The notes under the pieces were generated by a model. It had not been told where the DNA came from. It ran no database searches and worked only from the letters and a program-made list of their open reading frames with translations. From Pseudocolwellia sp049933045 (lineage in GTDB: Bacteria; Pseudomonadota; Gammaproteobacteria; Enterobacterales; Alteromonadaceae), in the NCBI RefSeq assembly GCF_049933045.1, contig NZ_CP187926.1, positions 1,178,001 to 1,242,000 of the forward strand: a stretch of DNA of 64,000 nt, read 5' to 3'. Shown piece after piece: positions 61,958 to 64,000 of the stretch (position 1 is its first letter; each line of letters opens with the position of its first letter). Made by a program: the position numbers and the translations under genes.

Positions 61958-62824
61958 GTGGAAAATAATCAAATGATCAATGTGGGTGGAAACATTGAAA
62001 GTGCAGTACAAGGTCAATATTCAATTGATATAAGAGCAGTACTTCAAGAGGCTTGGGCTTTAACTAAAATATCAAGGTTATCTATTGTGATAGGTGCATT
62101 AATTTGCATGTTTTTATCTATGGTTATTGTTTTGGTAACAAGCCAGTATTTAGGTGGGGTTGAGAGCGCATTAAAAGATATGAAAGCTCAATACATTATT
62201 AATGTATTAGTTACCTTAGCTATTTCTCCATTTATCGCTGGCATTGAAATGATGGGCGTTTTTCATGCCGTTGGTTTAAAAACACAGCCTAAATTAGTAT
62301 TCGCTTTTTTAAGTAAAGGCGCCATTATTGCGATATGTGCATTGTTATCCTCAACCTTGTCGTCACTCGGTTTTAATTTGTTAATCTTACCAGGCATCTT
62401 TTTATTAGTGACTTTATCGCTAACGGTTCCGTTAGTTGTTGAGAAAAATATGATGCCGATAAAAGCGATTATCCTCAGTGTTAAATCGCTACGTTTTCAG
62501 TTTTTCAAATTACTCGCTATTTACGGAATCTTAGCGATGATTTTAATTATTTCGATTTTCCCTTTACTTGCCATGATGAATTCAGGTTTTGAAATGATTG
62601 GCATCGTATTTTTATGTTTTGTTCTTACTTATTTAACGCCACTTTTTTACAACACTAAAGGTATTTTATATCGCGAAATTTTTGGTATTAAAGTGAATAC
62701 GTCAGAAGCACCTGCTGGAAGTCATACTGATAACGATGATGATAATCATGATAGTGGTGATAATGACAGTAGCGATAATGACAGTAACAATAGTAATGGC
62801 AATAACGGCAGCTTCACGGCTTAA
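61958..62824 (+). CDS. Polytopic membrane protein with Asp/Asn/Ser-rich tail
   Basis: This 288-residue protein is not assigned to a named function. It has about five or six transmembrane helices, for example LSIVIGALICMFLSMVIVLV and LLILPGIFLLVTLSLTVPLV, in the style of BPSS1780-like or DUF975 membrane proteins. A disordered acidic tail of about 35 residues (TDNDDDNHDSGDNDSSDNDS) follows. The start is either GTG 61958 or ATG 61973, the latter having GTGGAA upstream. A strong terminator lies 70 bases past the stop. Confidence 0.75.
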   Translation: MENNQMINVGGNIESAVQGQYSIDIRAVLQEAWALTKISRLSIVIGALICMFLSMVIVLVTSQYLGGVESALKDMKAQYIINVLVTLAISPFIAGIEMMGVFHAVGLKTQPKLVFAFLSKGAIIAICALLSSTLSSLGFNLLILPGIFLLVTLSLTVPLVVEKNMMPIKAIILSVKSLRFQFFKLLAIYGILAMILIISIFPLLAMMNSGFEMIGIVFLCFVLTYLTPLFYNTKGILYREIFGIKVNTSEAPAGSHTDNDDDNHDSGDNDSSDNDSNNSNGNNGSFTA

Positions 62825-62895
62825 AGTGTTAACTTCTCGGTATATTTAAAGTTGACTCTTAAGTGAATCTTTTGAATTAATGAGATTGTTAAAAT

Positions 62896-62934
62896 AAAAA
62901 GCTATTTATGTGTGAACATAAATAGCTTTTTTTT
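62896..62934 (+). terminator. Terminator after the membrane protein gene
   Basis: AAAAAGCTATTTATG pairs with CATAAATAGCTTTTT around TGTGAA, followed by further T. The MITE-like element begins a few bases downstream. Confidence 0.95.
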
Positions 62935-62940
62935 ATATAA

Positions 62941-63301
62941 TACCAAACGGATTAATTTATTGCTCACTTAGCGAGAATTTAAAGGCTTAGAGGCACAGGT
63001 TCATAGTTCCAGACTGAACCTAAGCACCTACATCCATGTAGGCGAGGCATTGATTGAAGAGAATGGTTATTCTCGGTAACTGCTCCTGCGTTACCCTAAT
63101 GTCCTACATCCATGTAGGAACCTTGTCAAAATCAATAACGCGGCATATGAGCCTTTAAATTCTCGCCCTTCGGGAGCTCATTAGCAAACTGATAACATCA
63201 CAAAATTAAAAAAATATAGAATAACTATGTTTAATCAATTTTGCTTGTTCTAAGCTTGCTAATGTAGTTCTAAGTTGCTCAATAAATTAATCCGTTTGGT
63301 A
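62941..63301. repeat. Complete MITE-like element, 361 bp
   Basis: Perfect 22-bp terminal inverted repeats run TACCAAACGGATTAATTT at the left (62941-62962) and the exact complement at the right (63280-63301). TAA flanks both ends (62938-62940, 63302-63304), so a 3-bp target duplication is likely. Inside are a GGTTCA...TGAACC hairpin and two CTACATCCATGTAGG palindromes. No ORF is present. A truncated copy lies at 1672. Confidence 0.9.
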
Positions 63302-63344
63302 TAAGGTGTTTTGGAGCTTAACTCATGAATGAAGTGACTGAGTG

Positions 63345-64000
63345 CTACTTTACCTGCACTATATCAATAGAGTTAGTGTCTGGCTCGTTTGACATGATAT
63401 TGTCTGTTGAAATCACTTGAGGAACTTGTAGTGTGATCTCTTCACGGTCAAAAGCAATATCGCCACCATTAATAACGCCCGAATCTTTAGAAATACTCTT
63501 AAAGTCAAACAATTCACTGTCACACATATGAGAAGGTACAATGTTTTTCATGGCTGTGAACATAGACTCAATTCGTCCAGGGTGATTTATATTCCAATCA
63601 TTTAACATCTTTTTAATGTTTTGACGTTCGAGGTTTGGCTGAGAACCACATAAATTACAAGGTATGATAGGGAAGTTTTTAAGCGCTGCGTACTGTATCA
63701 ACTCTTCTTCTTTACAAAAGGCGAGAGGTCTAATAACAACATGTTCGCCATTATCTGAAACAAGTTTAGCAGGCATAGACTTAATCTTACCGCCATGAAA
63801 CATATTCAACATCATGGTTTCAATCATATCGTCTCTATGATGACCAAGTGCTACTTTTGTTGCTCCAATTTCTTTAGCCGTTCTATATAAAATAGCGCGT
63901 CTTAAACGTGAACATAAACTACATGTGGTTTTGCCTTCAGGTATTTTGTCGGTAACGATAGAGTAGGTATCTTCTTCTACAACTTTATATTCAACGCCTA
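63345..64000 (-). CDS. ttcA: tRNA 2-thiocytidine biosynthesis protein TtcA (5' part outside window)
   Basis: The frame is open from 63345 to the window edge, so only the C-terminal part is seen (at least 217 residues). TTCSLCSRLRRAILY and PCNLCGSQPNLER are the two CxxC motifs binding the [4Fe-4S] cluster, and ALGHHRDDMIETMMLNMFHGG is the ATP-pyrophosphatase core. TtcA thiolates C32 of tRNAs. The PP-loop SGGKDS lies outside. The C-terminal tail (DREEITLQVPQVISTDN) extends beyond the E. coli protein's usual end and is acidic. Confidence 0.95.
   Translation of the reverse strand, partial: GVEYKVVEEDTYSIVTDKIPEGKTTCSLCSRLRRAILYRTAKEIGATKVALGHHRDDMIETMMLNMFHGGKIKSMPAKLVSDNGEHVVIRPLAFCKEEELIQYAALKNFPIIPCNLCGSQPNLERQNIKKMLNDWNINHPGRIESMFTAMKNIVPSHMCDSELFDFKSISKDSGVINGGDIAFDREEITLQVPQVISTDNIMSNEPDTNSIDIVQVK

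Overview
The window looks like a chromosome segment of a marine, AT-rich gammaproteobacterium of the Alteromonadales. Colwellia or Thalassotalea (Colwelliaceae) is my best guess. The grounds are the low GC, the conserved gene order around thrS-infC-rpmI-rplT and pheST-ihfA, the tRNA-Val array beside gltX, two very large TonB-dependent receptors, alginate and pentosan degradation genes, and DUF1415, DUF2937 and YwbE proteins. This is inference from gene content; no database was searched.

Region 1 (1-12.4 kb) is a carbohydrate-uptake locus. It holds a sugar:cation symporter, a cytoplasmic GH43 glycosidase and a TonB-dependent receptor. A tight five-gene operon follows: flavin-dependent halogenase-like protein, SapC, cupin-8/JmjC-like oxygenase, a second halogenase, and a DUF6445 oxygenase-like protein. 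The operon is the most intriguing unit here. It holds two flavoproteins and two putative Fe(II) oxygenases beside a receptor, and their substrate cannot be read from sequence.

Region 2 (12.5-20.3 kb) is a mobile-element zone. It has a carboxymuconolactone decarboxylase-like gene, a TonB receptor cut by an IS200-type insertion, a second different IS200-type element, an initiator tRNA-Met copy missing 8 bases, a minimal integrative element (integrase, excisionase, Cro-like repressor, small OB-fold-like protein), ywbE, and an IS91-family element whose companion tyrosine recombinase is frameshifted by one T.

Region 3 (21-31.3 kb) is housekeeping: four identical tRNA-Val(UAC) genes, gltX, a pair of amidohydrolases (one with its metal ligands lost), a MipA-like porin, a DEAD-box helicase, rlmJ and an MscS channel.

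Region 4 (31.3-40.3 kb) is an alginate locus: a PL7 alginate lyase, a TonB-dependent receptor and a 1200-residue lipoprotein with VCBS-like segments and a nearly identical internal 606-bp duplication. The lyase and receptor genes appear to share a promoter motif.

Region 5 (40.7-64 kb) is again core genome: ybiT, a small lipoprotein, ygiQ, a CPXCG zinc-ribbon protein, fdxA, an FAD oxidoreductase, a START-domain protein, thrS-infC-rpmI-rplT, purC, pheS-pheT-ihfA, a DUF2937 protein, an ATM1-type ABC exporter, a DUF1415 protein, a membrane protein and the 3' part of ttcA. MITE-like repeats with matching terminal inverted repeats and 3-bp target duplications lie at 58.3 kb and 62.9 kb. A truncated relative at 1.7 kb supplies the stop codon of the sugar transporter.
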